Position numbers and translations under genes: made by a program. A stretch of 64,000 bases of DNA from M55B167 sp964406095 (GTDB lineage: Bacteria; Verrucomicrobiota; Kiritimatiellia; RFP12; UBA1067). The stretch lies in NCBI GenBank assembly GCA_964406095.1, contig CAYOQJ010000099.1:1-64000 (forward strand), written 5' to 3'. The notes under the pieces are model-generated. The model was given only the letters and a program-made list of their open reading frames with translations. It had not been told where the DNA came from and made no database searches. Each line of letters starts with the position of its first letter. Within the stretch, counting starts at the first letter, position 1. Positions 1 to 9,213 of the stretch are shown piece after piece.

Positions 1-331
1 TTCAGCCGCAACCAAACTTATGTCATCGAATGAGCCTAGCCCTGGTCATGAAATATCTGGTTGTATTTTCTGCGCCGCAGCTTTAGAAAAAAACGCTACA
101 CGTTTTAAAAGTAGTAGATTACAATTTACAACTTACGATTTACCGCCTCAATTTCTTGTTTTTTGTTGCAGAAATTGAAATTATAGCGACTAATATTACA
201 ATTCGCGGTGCGTAAAATTACACTTGCACTCTGATCAATTATTATGTATACTCGTAGACGATTGTGGTGTAGGACTAGTTATATAGCAATAACTAATTAT
301 AATAATTAAGGACGTTAATCAAGGTGACAAA
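1..331. other. Intergenic region upstream of the FixJ-like gene
   Basis: No coding region of credible length or composition is visible in this AT-rich stretch on either strand. It contains the probable promoter at 224-252, a second TATAAT-like hexamer at 298-303 without a good -35 partner, and an AAGG Shine-Dalgarno sequence just before the start codon at 332. No tRNA-like fold or known riboswitch core was recognised. Confidence 0.6.
224..252 (+). promoter_or_regulatory. Sigma70-type promoter of the two-component genes
   Basis: TTGCAC at 224-229 and TATACT at 247-252 are separated by 17 bases, a good match to the housekeeping promoter. Transcription would start near 259, about 70 bases before the start codon at 332. 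Called from sequence match only. Confidence 0.6.
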
Positions 332-1009
332 ATGACAGAATCAAAGAAACCGTGGGAAAAGGCCGTCGTTTATGTGATTGACGATGACGAATCATTGCGA
401 AGGGCCATCGGGCGGCTCCTTGAATCGGCCGGTCTGGTTTATGACCTTTTTGACAGCGCCGAAACCTTCATGAGTTCGTGCCTTCGTCAGGCTGATGTAT
501 CCTGTGCCGTAGTTGATATACGCATGGGTAAAGGGCTAAGCGGCATTGAGCTACAGAAGGTCATGCAGGAAAGCAAGATGAACATACCAATCATCTTTAT
601 CACTGGCCACGGTGATGTGCAGACAAGTGTCAAAGCTCTCAAATCCGGTGCGTTGCACTTTATCACCAAACCTTTTGAGAACGATGAGCTGATGGCGGCG
701 ATTGACGAAGCGCTGATGTTTGACTACACCAACAAAAAGGCGATCGCTCTGCTTGAAAAAGCCAAGGCTGGGTATGAGAATCTGACCAAACGTGAACGCC
801 AGGTGTTCACAAGGGTGGCACGCGGTTTCATCAATAAGAAAATTGCGGAAGATCTACAAATATCCGAAAAAACTGTTAAGATTCATCGTGCCCACATGAT
901 TGATAAAATGCGTGCAAACTCGACTGCTGAACTGGTACGTATGGCCTCATCACTGATGGAAGCTAAAATTCTTACTATGGCCGACATCGAACTGGACACC
1001 CGCGACTGA
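332..1009 (+). CDS. FixJ/TodT-family response regulator (receiver + LuxR HTH)
   Basis: Cytoplasmic two-component transcription regulator of 225 residues. Residues 12-125 form a CheY-like receiver with the acidic pocket IDDDE, phospho-acceptor Asp62 (VVDIRM), the TGHGD loop and Lys113 (TKPF). Residues 150-210 form a LuxR/FixJ helix-turn-helix, recognisable by LTKRERQV and KTVKIHRAHM. The length and the wording of the receiver (FITGHGDVQTSVKALKSGA) are characteristic of the FixJ/TodT/TtrR branch. The ATG has an AAGG ribosome binding site seven bases upstream. It lies 31 bases before a soluble histidine kinase on the same strand, so the two are probably co-transcribed partners. The input signal and target genes cannot be read from the sequence. 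Confidence 0.9.
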   Translation: MTESKKPWEKAVVYVIDDDESLRRAIGRLLESAGLVYDLFDSAETFMSSCLRQADVSCAVVDIRMGKGLSGIELQKVMQESKMNIPIIFITGHGDVQTSVKALKSGALHFITKPFENDELMAAIDEALMFDYTNKKAIALLEKAKAGYENLTKRERQVFTRVARGFINKKIAEDLQISEKTVKIHRAHMIDKMRANSTAELVRMASSLMEAKILTMADIELDTRD

Positions 1010-1040
1010 CAGACCATTGCTAGCTTGAATCGTAGGTTGG

Positions 1041-2597
1041 ATGAAGGTGCAGAGTAAAAAAAACAGTACCTATATTACCGCATTGCTGATTGATGACAAC
1101 CATGTGAACAACAAGCTTGTGGCATCAATTCTTATGCCGCATGGTTTCGACATTTACATAGCGGACAAAGGGCGATCCGGAATTCGCATGGCCGTCGAAC
1201 TGTCGCCGGACGTGATTCTGCTCGACATAATGATGCCCGAAATTGACGGTTTCCAAGTGTGCAAACATCTGCAGAATGATCCTCGCACACATGATATCCC
1301 GGTTATTTTCATCACTGCCGATGCTTCCGTTAAAACTCAATCCAAGGCCTTTCAGATCGGCGGCAGTGATTTCATTACCAAGCCAATTGTGGATGTTGTG
1401 CTTGTGGAACGAATCAGAAACCAGGTGCGACTGAATCGCAATAAAAAAGAGCTGGCCGCCCTGAATAAATATCACGAACTGGCGGGAAAACTCTTCGAAA
1501 CCGGGTTCTGGGCCTTCAACCGCGTCAATGGTATCGATCACTTCACCTGGTCACAACAGCTTGGTCGCATCCTCGATTTCACCAGCTCACAATCAGATGA
1601 GGCAAAGAGTCATCCGTTCAACCTGGAATCACTGACAACCATGCTCGAACACAGCAAAGACTCCAATACCCGTTCCGAGTATTTTGCAAACTGGTGCAAT
1701 GTGCTGACCTACGGCGGTGTTTTTGATGAAATCTGCAACTGTCCGATTACGGAAAACACAAAGTATCTGCGTATCCACGCCGAAATCAAACGAAAAAACG
1801 GGGATTGCTTTTCCGGCTTCGGAGCGGTGCAGGATGTAACCGGCATCATCCAGACAGAAAATGAGCTGGCGATGGTAAAGGCCGAGCTGGAGCGAATCGC
1901 TTCCCGTCACAATTTGGTTGAGGCTAACACGCAGCTGGCCCACGAAATCAATCAGCCGCTGGCGGCAATCAATCTTAACCTTAACTATGTAAACCAACTG
2001 CTGAACGCGGAATCAATTGATCTGACCAAAATTAAAGAAGCACTGAATGATGTCCGCAACGATGTGAGCAGAGCCACCAATGTGGTTAAAAATATTCGGC
2101 GGCTGGTCACAAAGGAACCGGTTTCTGTAAAACCCTTCGATCTCAAGGAACTCCTGCGTGAAACAGTTAATGTGTTTAATAGGGAGCTTTCGCAAAAAAA
2201 GATTGAACTGCTGTTTGATGTTTCGGAAGCGCCGTTGCAGGTTGTATTCAACCGTACTGGTCTGCAACAGGTTATTGTTAATCTGCTTAAAAACGCCATC
2301 GAAGCTTTGAATCAGACGGACAACGATATACGCAGTATCAGAATCTCAACCGATAACCAGGATCATGACATATCAGTTTCGATCAGTGACAACGGCACAG
2401 GGATAGATTCTGACATACAAGAACAGATTTTCCAACAGTATTACACCAGCAAAACTGGTAACACCGGCATGGGCCTGTCAATCTGTAAAGCCTTGATGAA
2501 CGAGCTTGACGGTGACATATGTCTGAGTGAACCCCCTGATGATTATGCCACCTCTTTTAAGATTACTATCCCGAAAATCAGATCAAAGCGCAGCTGA
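1041..2597 (+). CDS. Soluble hybrid histidine kinase with N-terminal receiver
   Basis: Sensor kinase of 518 residues with no membrane segment. An N-terminal receiver (about 12-125) has Asp62 and Lys114. Residues 150-275 resemble a degenerate PAS sensor region, with RKNGDCFSGFGAVQDVT as its C-terminal strand. The dimerisation/phosphoacceptor helix carries His301 (LAHEINQPLAAI), the FixL/DctB-type H-box. The ATPase domain has the N-box (NLLKNAIEAL, Asn418), G1 (DNGTGI) and G2 (TGMGLSI). It probably phosphorylates the FixJ-like regulator encoded just upstream. A receiver at the N-terminus makes it a possible phosphorelay intermediate, fed by another kinase not in the window. The ribosome binding site is weak, so the start is less certain than the frame. 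Confidence 0.88.
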   Translation: MKVQSKKNSTYITALLIDDNHVNNKLVASILMPHGFDIYIADKGRSGIRMAVELSPDVILLDIMMPEIDGFQVCKHLQNDPRTHDIPVIFITADASVKTQSKAFQIGGSDFITKPIVDVVLVERIRNQVRLNRNKKELAALNKYHELAGKLFETGFWAFNRVNGIDHFTWSQQLGRILDFTSSQSDEAKSHPFNLESLTTMLEHSKDSNTRSEYFANWCNVLTYGGVFDEICNCPITENTKYLRIHAEIKRKNGDCFSGFGAVQDVTGIIQTENELAMVKAELERIASRHNLVEANTQLAHEINQPLAAINLNLNYVNQLLNAESIDLTKIKEALNDVRNDVSRATNVVKNIRRLVTKEPVSVKPFDLKELLRETVNVFNRELSQKKIELLFDVSEAPLQVVFNRTGLQQVIVNLLKNAIEALNQTDNDIRSIRISTDNQDHDISVSISDNGTGIDSDIQEQIFQQYYTSKTGNTGMGLSICKALMNELDGDICLSEPPDDYATSFKITIPKIRSKRS

Positions 2598-2668
2598 AAC
2601 AATCAGATTGCTGAAAGCACCATCTTCACCAGCCAGGCTGGACAAACAAGAGTCAATTCAGACTTTGT

Positions 2669-2693
2669 TTTCGTGTGTTTCGTGCTTTTCGTG
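2669..2693. repeat. Three-copy 9-bp-period TTTCGTG repeat
   Basis: TTTCGTG occurs at 2669-2675, 2678-2684 and 2687-2693, exactly nine bases apart, in the short space between convergent genes. It resembles the small dispersed tandem repeats of many environmental bacteria. No function is evident. Confidence 0.7.
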
Positions 2694-2717
2694 GTTAGTT
2701 GATTACTGTTCCCAAAA

Positions 2718-4547
2718 TTAATCATGTACCAGCCGTGCGAGACTCATTTCCAGGGCCTGCGGACGATTACGCGCCAGCCAGACCTCACGCTGTGCGGCAA
2801 CTATTTCATCGCGCATGACTGGCCAGCGACTATCATACAGCCATCTCGCCCGTTCATCTCCTCCGACAAGTGCTCTGCCACGCAGACAAGCCGCCCTTAA
2901 AAGACGGATTATCTGCGTAATTTCACGCTGCACCGTATAGGAATCGGCACCATCGACAAAGCTAACATTTCTGAGCTTTTTTTCCACGTCATCCAAATGC
3001 TGCTCGATACTCAGCAGACGGTGTTCATTCACACCATCAGGCGGATGATACCCCTTTCTGAAAAGCAGATGGAAAAAAACCGAAGCATTCGGACAGAGAG
3101 CACCGCACTCCCGGTATAAATCAGCAAGTTCGATCAGGATGCGTCCGACACCAGAACACCCGCAGCCGACAAAGACCCGATCAGTGGCATCTGCGATATC
3201 AGCCGCGCGGCTGCTGTCCGCACACCAGGCCCTGACCGCACCGAAAACAAAGGCGGGATAGCTCACGCACAGCGGCTGCCAATGACCACAATCACCCCAA
3301 TCCGTCAACAGCAAACCACGGGCTTTATACCGCACTCCGCTGGTTGCCGCACTCTGGATGTTGTTCAGCATGTTGGTGTGACGTCCGGCAATACTGTTCC
3401 ATGATGAGGTTCCCGGACAAACGTAGAAATCCAACCCAGACTCATGAAACAGCCTTCCGTGTTGATCAAATGGATGATCCGCTTCATAGCCCCACTCAAG
3501 TGCCAAAGCATTCTTAGGCAGTTCCGCAACAAGTTCGGGATACTTGATAATAATATCACCCCAGAAGGCTGGTCGCTTGCGATGACACTCTACCAAATCG
3601 AATATCTTTTTTAAAAAATTCAGATAGACACGTCCCTCACCAATCCGCCGCACCTCAGCAGCACAACGTCCCCCCGCCAGACCGAACACTTCATCGCACC
3701 CGACATTGAAAAGTTCCGATCGAAAATTGGGTAGCAACTGAGAGTAAAGATCATTCAGCAACTCTAGGGCGCGATGATCAATCGGATTCAAGGTTGTCGG
3801 CGCGCTCTGCACCCCACCCCAAGGCAGTGGGGCACCGCCCTCCGGCAATACGGCCAGGTCGTTGTAGGGCGGCATGCTGAGCCAGCGTTCGAGATGACCA
3901 AAAGAGTTTTGATTGGGAACAAGTTCAATAAAATGGCTGGCACAATATCGATCCAATCGGCGAACATCCTCAGACGTAAGCGGCGAAGCGTTTTGCCAGA
4001 CTTGCTCATGCCCTTTATAGGCGAAGGTGTGTTCCGTGTAGAGTTGCAGATGGTTGATCTTAAGGCGGGCAAAGCTGTCAACGAGCTTGAAAAGTGTGGT
4101 AAGCGTGGGCACCTTGTCGCGTGAAATATCCAGCATAACCCCGCGTACAATAAAATCAGGTTGATCGTAAACTCGGCAGCATGGCAGGGGTTTTCTGGAT
4201 AAGGCCGCCAGTTGAGCGAGAGTCTGGGCGGCATTATACAACCCCTCTTCAGCAACGGCAGAGACCCGCACGCCGTTTTGTTCAATTGCAATTGTGTAGC
4301 TTTGACCAACCCCCTGACCGGGCACGATCACAAATTTTATTTCCGCGTCGGAGACATCAAGCGAGTGCCGCCACAATCGAAGTGACCCCTTGGCTATCAG
4401 GGCATGGATGCTTTCAACAAGCCGCTGTGACCCGGCACAATGCCATTTCAATGCTCTGAAAAGATCAAAACTCCCCGGCCAGGGCTCGACCTTTTTAACT
4501 GGTGGCACCACTCTGGAGAACACCTCTCTATCTTCTGCCACCATCAT
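2718..4547 (-). CDS. Family 20 glycoside hydrolase (beta-N-acetylhexosaminidase-like), no signal peptide
   Basis: Residues 1-130 match the alpha/beta domain that precedes GH20 barrels (GVRVSAVAEEGLYNAAQTL). The TIM barrel starts at DFIVRGVMLDISRDKVP (131-147). The catalytic Asp-Glu pair of the substrate-assisted mechanism is Asp285-Glu286 in NVGCDEV, where the family usually has GGDE. Trp-rich substrate-pocket positions follow (FWGDI, ALEWGYE). GH20 enzymes remove terminal GlcNAc or GalNAc from glycans, chitooligosaccharides or peptidoglycan fragments. No signal peptide is visible, which suggests a cytoplasmic role such as trimming imported or recycled amino-sugar oligomers. It is the last gene of the operon, its ATG overlapping the rlmB stop (ATGA). 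The exact substrate is unknown. Confidence 0.8.
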   Translation of the reverse strand: MMVAEDREVFSRVVPPVKKVEPWPGSFDLFRALKWHCAGSQRLVESIHALIAKGSLRLWRHSLDVSDAEIKFVIVPGQGVGQSYTIAIEQNGVRVSAVAEEGLYNAAQTLAQLAALSRKPLPCCRVYDQPDFIVRGVMLDISRDKVPTLTTLFKLVDSFARLKINHLQLYTEHTFAYKGHEQVWQNASPLTSEDVRRLDRYCASHFIELVPNQNSFGHLERWLSMPPYNDLAVLPEGGAPLPWGGVQSAPTTLNPIDHRALELLNDLYSQLLPNFRSELFNVGCDEVFGLAGGRCAAEVRRIGEGRVYLNFLKKIFDLVECHRKRPAFWGDIIIKYPELVAELPKNALALEWGYEADHPFDQHGRLFHESGLDFYVCPGTSSWNSIAGRHTNMLNNIQSAATSGVRYKARGLLLTDWGDCGHWQPLCVSYPAFVFGAVRAWCADSSRAADIADATDRVFVGCGCSGVGRILIELADLYRECGALCPNASVFFHLLFRKGYHPPDGVNEHRLLSIEQHLDDVEKKLRNVSFVDGADSYTVQREITQIIRLLRAACLRGRALVGGDERARWLYDSRWPVMRDEIVAAQREVWLARNRPQALEMSLARLVHD

Positions 4548-5383
4548 AGCGACCTCTGACGCAACACCTCATACATCACAATCGCGGCGGCCACACCGGC
4601 ATTCAGAGATGCAACTTTCCCCCGCATCGGTAACTCCGCCACAAAATCAGAGCTCGTGCGCACGAGTCTGCCGACTCCCGAACCCTCACTGCCGACAACA
4701 AGTCCGACACGGCCCTTGAAATCGATGTCGGTGTAAATGCGTCCGTGTGCGTCTGCATCAAGCACAGTAATCCAGAGTCCGCTCTGTTGCAGCGTCTTGA
4801 TCGCCCTGGTGAGATTGACCACCCGCGCCACTCGCATATGTTCTGACGCTCCTGACGACGCTCTAACCACCGCCGGTGTCACCCCGGCGGAGCGGTCTGC
4901 AGGAATAACAACACCTGTAGCCCCAACAGCATTGGCCGACCGCAAAATCGAGCCGGTATTCTGCGGGTCTTCAATATGATCGAGTAAAATTACCAGCGCA
5001 TTAGGATTGCGGTTGACATCATTGACTATCTGTTCCAAATCGACATAAGGAAACGATCCAGTGTGTAGCGCGACACCCTGGTGATTGCCACCGCCACAAA
5101 GTTCATCCAGCTCCGCGCATTCGACTTGCCTGAAGGGTATATTTCGCACAAGCACGTTTTTCCGAATGTAAGCCAGCTCAGGAGTATCATACCGGTCATC
5201 AGCGGGCAGAACAGCCTCATAGAGATGCCGTGCAGCAGCACTCAAAAGCTCTATCACCGGACGCCGTCCGTAAATCCATTCACCACGCAGGGTGCCTGAT
5301 TTTTCACGCGCTCTGCTGAAATCTTTGGCTTGCTTGTTTCGTTTACGCAATTTTGAACTCTCGGAAATTTGTTGTTTATGCAC
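4544..5383 (-). CDS. rlmB: 23S rRNA (guanosine-2'-O-)-methyltransferase RlmB (SpoU/TrmH family)
   Basis: SpoU-type SAM-dependent ribose methyltransferase of 279 residues. A positively charged N-terminal tail is followed by the RlmB substrate-binding domain (IYGRRPVIELL). The knotted catalytic domain has all three SPOUT motifs: LDHIEDPQNTGSILRSA, VVGSEGSGVGRLV and LPMRGKVASLNAGVAAAI. RlmB modifies G2251 of 23S rRNA in Escherichia coli. The start is a GTG without a clear ribosome binding site, eight bases after the rsmE stop, so translational coupling is likely. Another tRNA/rRNA SpoU enzyme with the same substrate-binding domain is the main alternative. Confidence 0.87.
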   Translation of the reverse strand: MHKQQISESSKLRKRNKQAKDFSRAREKSGTLRGEWIYGRRPVIELLSAAARHLYEAVLPADDRYDTPELAYIRKNVLVRNIPFRQVECAELDELCGGGNHQGVALHTGSFPYVDLEQIVNDVNRNPNALVILLDHIEDPQNTGSILRSANAVGATGVVIPADRSAGVTPAVVRASSGASEHMRVARVVNLTRAIKTLQQSGLWITVLDADAHGRIYTDIDFKGRVGLVVGSEGSGVGRLVRTSSDFVAELPMRGKVASLNAGVAAAIVMYEVLRQRSL

Positions 5384-5391
5384 ACAGCAGT

Positions 5392-6126
5392 TCAGTTATT
5401 GCCTGCATGCAGCATATATTCAATCACTGATATCAGGGCGATGCAAGCGGTATCACTGCGCAATATACGCTCACCGAGCGAGAAGAGCTTGAAACCCCGC
5501 TTGCCAAGCATTCCAATCTCATCCTTACTCCAACCTCCCTCCGCACCGATCGCCAACAGAGGTCTTGATTGGCCTGGCGACCCAATAGAGGGAGACACAA
5601 AAGTTCCCGGATGAGCCAACAACCGCAGCTTGCTCTTAAACATACAATCCAGCTCATCCTCGAGAAACTGCCGGAAATTCTGGCTGATTTGAAACGAGGG
5701 AATATGAGTTGTCCCAGCCTGCATAGCCCCCTCCAACAGCAGTGGACGAACTACTCTCTGATTGACCCACTGACTGCTGAAATAATACTTCTCAACCCTG
5801 GCGGTTCTTAGCAGAACAACACTTCCAACACCCATAGCCGCAAATTGCGGCCAGAGTCTTTTTAAAACCAGCGGACGCGGCATCCCCAGAATCAAATCAA
5901 ACCAGGGTTTGATCGCCTCGCGGTTATGCTCGCATTCAAGCCATACACCCTCGGCAGTTGCTTGCAGAACAGTGGAGCAACCACACAAACCATTGATCGT
6001 CCCGGTTTTGAGCTTTTGACCGGGCACGGCCTTGATAACTTTACGGATATGTTCAGCACGGTGATCACGCAACATCACAACACCGTCTTCATTAATCTCA
6101 TCGGATTCGAAAAGTATGCGGTTCAT
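5392..6126 (-). CDS. rsmE: 16S rRNA (uracil1498-N3)-methyltransferase RsmE
   Basis: Protein of 244 residues with the RsmE architecture: an N-terminal PUA-like barrel (DHRAEHIRKVIKAVPGQ) and a C-terminal SPOUT domain ending in the family signatures IGAEGGWSKDEI and SLGERILRSDTACI. It methylates U1498 in the decoding region of 16S rRNA. It sits between dapF (16 bases upstream) and rlmB (8 bases downstream), so two rRNA methyltransferases share one transcript. Confidence 0.93.
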   Translation of the reverse strand: MNRILFESDEINEDGVVMLRDHRAEHIRKVIKAVPGQKLKTGTINGLCGCSTVLQATAEGVWLECEHNREAIKPWFDLILGMPRPLVLKRLWPQFAAMGVGSVVLLRTARVEKYYFSSQWVNQRVVRPLLLEGAMQAGTTHIPSFQISQNFRQFLEDELDCMFKSKLRLLAHPGTFVSPSIGSPGQSRPLLAIGAEGGWSKDEIGMLGKRGFKLFSLGERILRSDTACIALISVIEYMLHAGNN

Positions 6127-6142
6127 CTCTCCATTTCACCTG

Positions 6143-6982
6143 TTAATCCACATCGCCGCCAAGTTCAAGGCCATCCAAATCTATTTCACCGTCGTAGACA
6201 AACTTGACCGGCCCTGACAAGGTGAGCCCGGTGCATTTCCGACGGCGCCAATCACCATCGACCACCAAATCGTAGCCTGAGCTGGTTTTAACCTTGATTG
6301 GCAAAGTAAAGCCAGCAGTCTCGACCGCCACAACGCAACAGGCCACCGCACCTGTGCCACAGGCACCTGATTCCCCTTCCACTCCACGCTCAAAGGTGCG
6401 CATGGCCATTCGATTAGGTGCTTTGAATGTTACAAAGTCGACATTGGTCCCATCCGGTTCAAATACAGGATGTAAACGCAATGTGCGCCCCAAATTATCA
6501 ATATCGATGTTATTGACATCCTGCACCTGCACCACCAAATGCGGCACGCCAGTGCTGATAAAATCTGCTGAAATCGTCTGATCCTCAACATTCAGCGACA
6601 ACCCGTAGTCCCGTTTGGTCGGCTCCGGCATCCAGACACACACCCCGCTGTTATGCAGCTCAGCGTCAACGACGCCGCAGCACTCTGTTTCTATCGTCAT
6701 GTTTTTGCCAGCAGCACCAATCCTGTTGGCATAAGCCGCCACACAGCGTGAACCGTTGCCGCACAACTCGGCCTCTGTTCCGTCCGGGTTAAGAAATCTG
6801 ATCTTAAAATCGGCAATTTGCGAACTCTGCACCAGAATGATTCCCTCGCACCCGATACCGATACGACGGCTGGCCAGTGCTGTCATCAGAAAATAGTCCT
6901 CCCAGGGAACATCACCGCAACGATCGTCAATCAACACGAAATCATTGCCGGCACCATGCATTTTAGTGAATTTAATTTTCAT
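6143..6982 (-). CDS. dapF: Diaminopimelate epimerase
   Basis: Converts LL- to meso-diaminopimelate for lysine and peptidoglycan synthesis. The ATG at 6982 is preferred over longer readings because it starts MKIKFTKMHGAGNDF, the invariant family N-terminus, and follows a GGAG ribosome binding site. Both catalytic cysteines are present, in the ELCGNGSRC and ESGACGTGA motifs, with the expected 279-residue length. It lies 53 bases downstream of prc and 16 bases upstream of rsmE. Confidence 0.96.
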   Translation of the reverse strand: MKIKFTKMHGAGNDFVLIDDRCGDVPWEDYFLMTALASRRIGIGCEGIILVQSSQIADFKIRFLNPDGTEAELCGNGSRCVAAYANRIGAAGKNMTIETECCGVVDAELHNSGVCVWMPEPTKRDYGLSLNVEDQTISADFISTGVPHLVVQVQDVNNIDIDNLGRTLRLHPVFEPDGTNVDFVTFKAPNRMAMRTFERGVEGESGACGTGAVACCVVAVETAGFTLPIKVKTSSGYDLVVDGDWRRRKCTGLTLSGPVKFVYDGEIDLDGLELGGDVD

Positions 6983-7035
6983 TAAAATAACTCCGTGAAA
7001 GGTTAAGCCGGGGATGAGCCCACAAACCAAAGGCC

Positions 7036-9213
7036 TTACTGTTTGCCACCGAATATCTGCATGATTCTGCTAGCCAGGTCTCCTTCGGTCTCCATGTTCA
7101 AATCACCGCCCCCCGAAAGTCGAATTAGATCGGTCAGGATGAGCAGTGCTTCGTTAAACACTAGGTCTTTGCCTTCCTCCGCTTTGTCAATCTTATCCGC
7201 TTCACTTTCCGGAGGTAAAGCCGTAGAACCGGACTGCATCTCGGTATCGGTAATCTCTCCTTCCAGTTCCTGCAACGCCCGGTCACTCTTGATCAGCTGG
7301 CGACGTTCTTCAATGTGAAGCGGAAGTCTCTTACGGTCAGCGGCCTCTTTAAAGCGCTCAACCAGCTTGCTGTATTTGCGATATTCATCATTTGCCGCTA
7401 GTCGCTCAGCTGAAATTGTCTTGAGCTTTGGAATAAATTTCTGCATATCGAAAACCGGCACATAGCGCGCCGGAGCAACTTCGGTCCACGGCAGCGCATT
7501 CGGCATTTTATCCTCACCGATGTCAAGTCCCTCAAAACGTGAGGGGATAACAATATCAGATTGGACTCCCTTACGCTGTGTGGACGCCCCGTTAATGCGG
7601 TAGAAACTGGCAGTGGTAACCTTCAGAGATCCGTAATCCTCATCGCCAAGCGGAATAACCGTCTGCACAGTTCCTTTACCATGCGATTTACTGTCGCCTA
7701 TAACAACAGCCCTGCCGTAATCCTGTAATGCACCAGCTACGATCTCCGAGGCAGAGGCGGAGGCCCTGTTAATCAGCACCGCCAAGGGCTTACGAAACGC
7801 AACCGCATTGTTAGGCACAGGCAGAACTACTATTCGATTCATCTCCCGCACTTGCACCACCGGTCCGCTACGGATAAAGAGTCCGGTCAGCGAGATAGCT
7901 TCGCGCAGTGAACCGCCACCATTGTTACGCAAATCCAACACCATCCCAACAACCTCTTCACTGTTGAACTTAGCCATATAACGGGCGATATCATCGGTTG
8001 CGCTGCGAAATCCCTTCTGACCCGGTTTTTTTTCCATGGTCGCGTAAAAGGTCGGTAGCCGCACATAACCGATTTTCTGCTCGGTGCCGTCCGCAAGGCT
8101 CACGCGCTCCACACGACCGGTGGCGGCCTGCTCTTCAAGTTTGACCTCATCGCGCACAAGATCGACTATCTTGGTTGTGGAACCGCTCGGGTCCGAGGCG
8201 GGAATGACCTCCAGTACCACCTTTGTACCCTTCTCGCCGCGAATTTTACGAACCGCCCTGTTCAGCGGCATGTGCAGAATGCTCTCAATCGACTCATCGC
8301 CCTGTCCGACCCCGATGATCTTATCATCGCGTGCCAGCCTGATCTCGCGTTTGTCACGATCAGCCGGTCCGCCCGGGATAATCTCCATTATCCGGGCCAT
8401 GCCATCTTCCGAACGCAGCGATGCCCCTATACCGCACAACGACAAATTCATGTCGATATCAAAATCCTCCTTGCGCATCGGCGACATATAATCCGAGTGC
8501 GGGTCATAGGCGTACGCCACAGCACTCAGAAAACGTTGCAAAATAGACTCGGAGTCCATATCCTGAATGATAATCATGAACTGCTTGTAACGTTTGCTGA
8601 CATTCTCCTCCGCGGTAACCACCGGTTTATTTGTGGAGATGACACTCGCGTTTTGATTGGTGGCATTCTCATCGTTTAACTCCTGACTCAGCTTTATAGC
8701 CAGCACCTCATTCTTAATACGCTTGCGCCAGATGTCATTCTGTTCGTCCCTGTCCAATGCCCATGGCAGTTCCCGCCAACGAAACTCATAGTCCTCATCA
8801 ATCTTGAAATCAAAACCCTCAGCCAACAGATTTGTTACAAAACAATAACGCTCTTCGACGCGTGTGCGGAACACCGCATAAATATCGTACGGTAGCGAAA
8901 CATCCCCATCTTTGACCATGTCATCGATCATGAACATCGTATTCGTCAGCGCATTCACATCACTCATCAGGAAATAACTATGGTCAAAATCGAATGAATC
9001 CATCAAATTCGTCCATGCCTGAGCGGAAACGCCATCATCCAGCTTGCGCTGAGAGAGATGACCTACCGAGATGGCCCGGGCAAGTTTTTTGGCGATCGCC
9101 CCATAATTTTCCTGTGGCACAGGCACCCCGGCACAGACGTTTTCAAGTAGAACGCCTATAGCAAGAAAGAGCGCAAAAATTAAACTTATGATCGGTATCT
9201 TTGTTTTCAGCAT
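7036..9213 (-). CDS. prc: Tail-specific (C-terminal processing) protease Prc, S41 family
   Basis: Periplasmic serine protease of 725 residues. An N-terminal signal/anchor (residues 5-28) is followed by the Prc N-terminal helical region, a PDZ domain (about 245-340, LCGIGASL and IIPGGPADR) and the S41 domain. The Ser-Lys catalytic dyad is probably Ser487 (NRASASASE) and Lys513 (SHGKGTVQ). The C-terminal extension to 725 residues is the DUF3340-type tail of the long Prc/Tsp branch rather than short CtpA. The family trims or degrades periplasmic proteins at non-polar C-termini and controls peptidoglycan hydrolases. Its ATG overlaps the stop of the NERD gene by one base (TAATG), indicating tight coupling. 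Confidence 0.93.
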   Translation of the reverse strand: MLKTKIPIISLIFALFLAIGVLLENVCAGVPVPQENYGAIAKKLARAISVGHLSQRKLDDGVSAQAWTNLMDSFDFDHSYFLMSDVNALTNTMFMIDDMVKDGDVSLPYDIYAVFRTRVEERYCFVTNLLAEGFDFKIDEDYEFRWRELPWALDRDEQNDIWRKRIKNEVLAIKLSQELNDENATNQNASVISTNKPVVTAEENVSKRYKQFMIIIQDMDSESILQRFLSAVAYAYDPHSDYMSPMRKEDFDIDMNLSLCGIGASLRSEDGMARIMEIIPGGPADRDKREIRLARDDKIIGVGQGDESIESILHMPLNRAVRKIRGEKGTKVVLEVIPASDPSGSTTKIVDLVRDEVKLEEQAATGRVERVSLADGTEQKIGYVRLPTFYATMEKKPGQKGFRSATDDIARYMAKFNSEEVVGMVLDLRNNGGGSLREAISLTGLFIRSGPVVQVREMNRIVVLPVPNNAVAFRKPLAVLINRASASASEIVAGALQDYGRAVVIGDSKSHGKGTVQTVIPLGDEDYGSLKVTTASFYRINGASTQRKGVQSDIVIPSRFEGLDIGEDKMPNALPWTEVAPARYVPVFDMQKFIPKLKTISAERLAANDEYRKYSKLVERFKEAADRKRLPLHIEERRQLIKSDRALQELEGEITDTEMQSGSTALPPESEADKIDKAEEGKDLVFNEALLILTDLIRLSGGGDLNMETEGDLASRIMQIFGGKQ

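Noticed and set aside
2629..2641. Terminator hairpin after the histidine kinase gene (CCAGC-CAG-GCTGG)
   Set aside because: A five-base stem with no T-run following; too weak for an intrinsic terminator.
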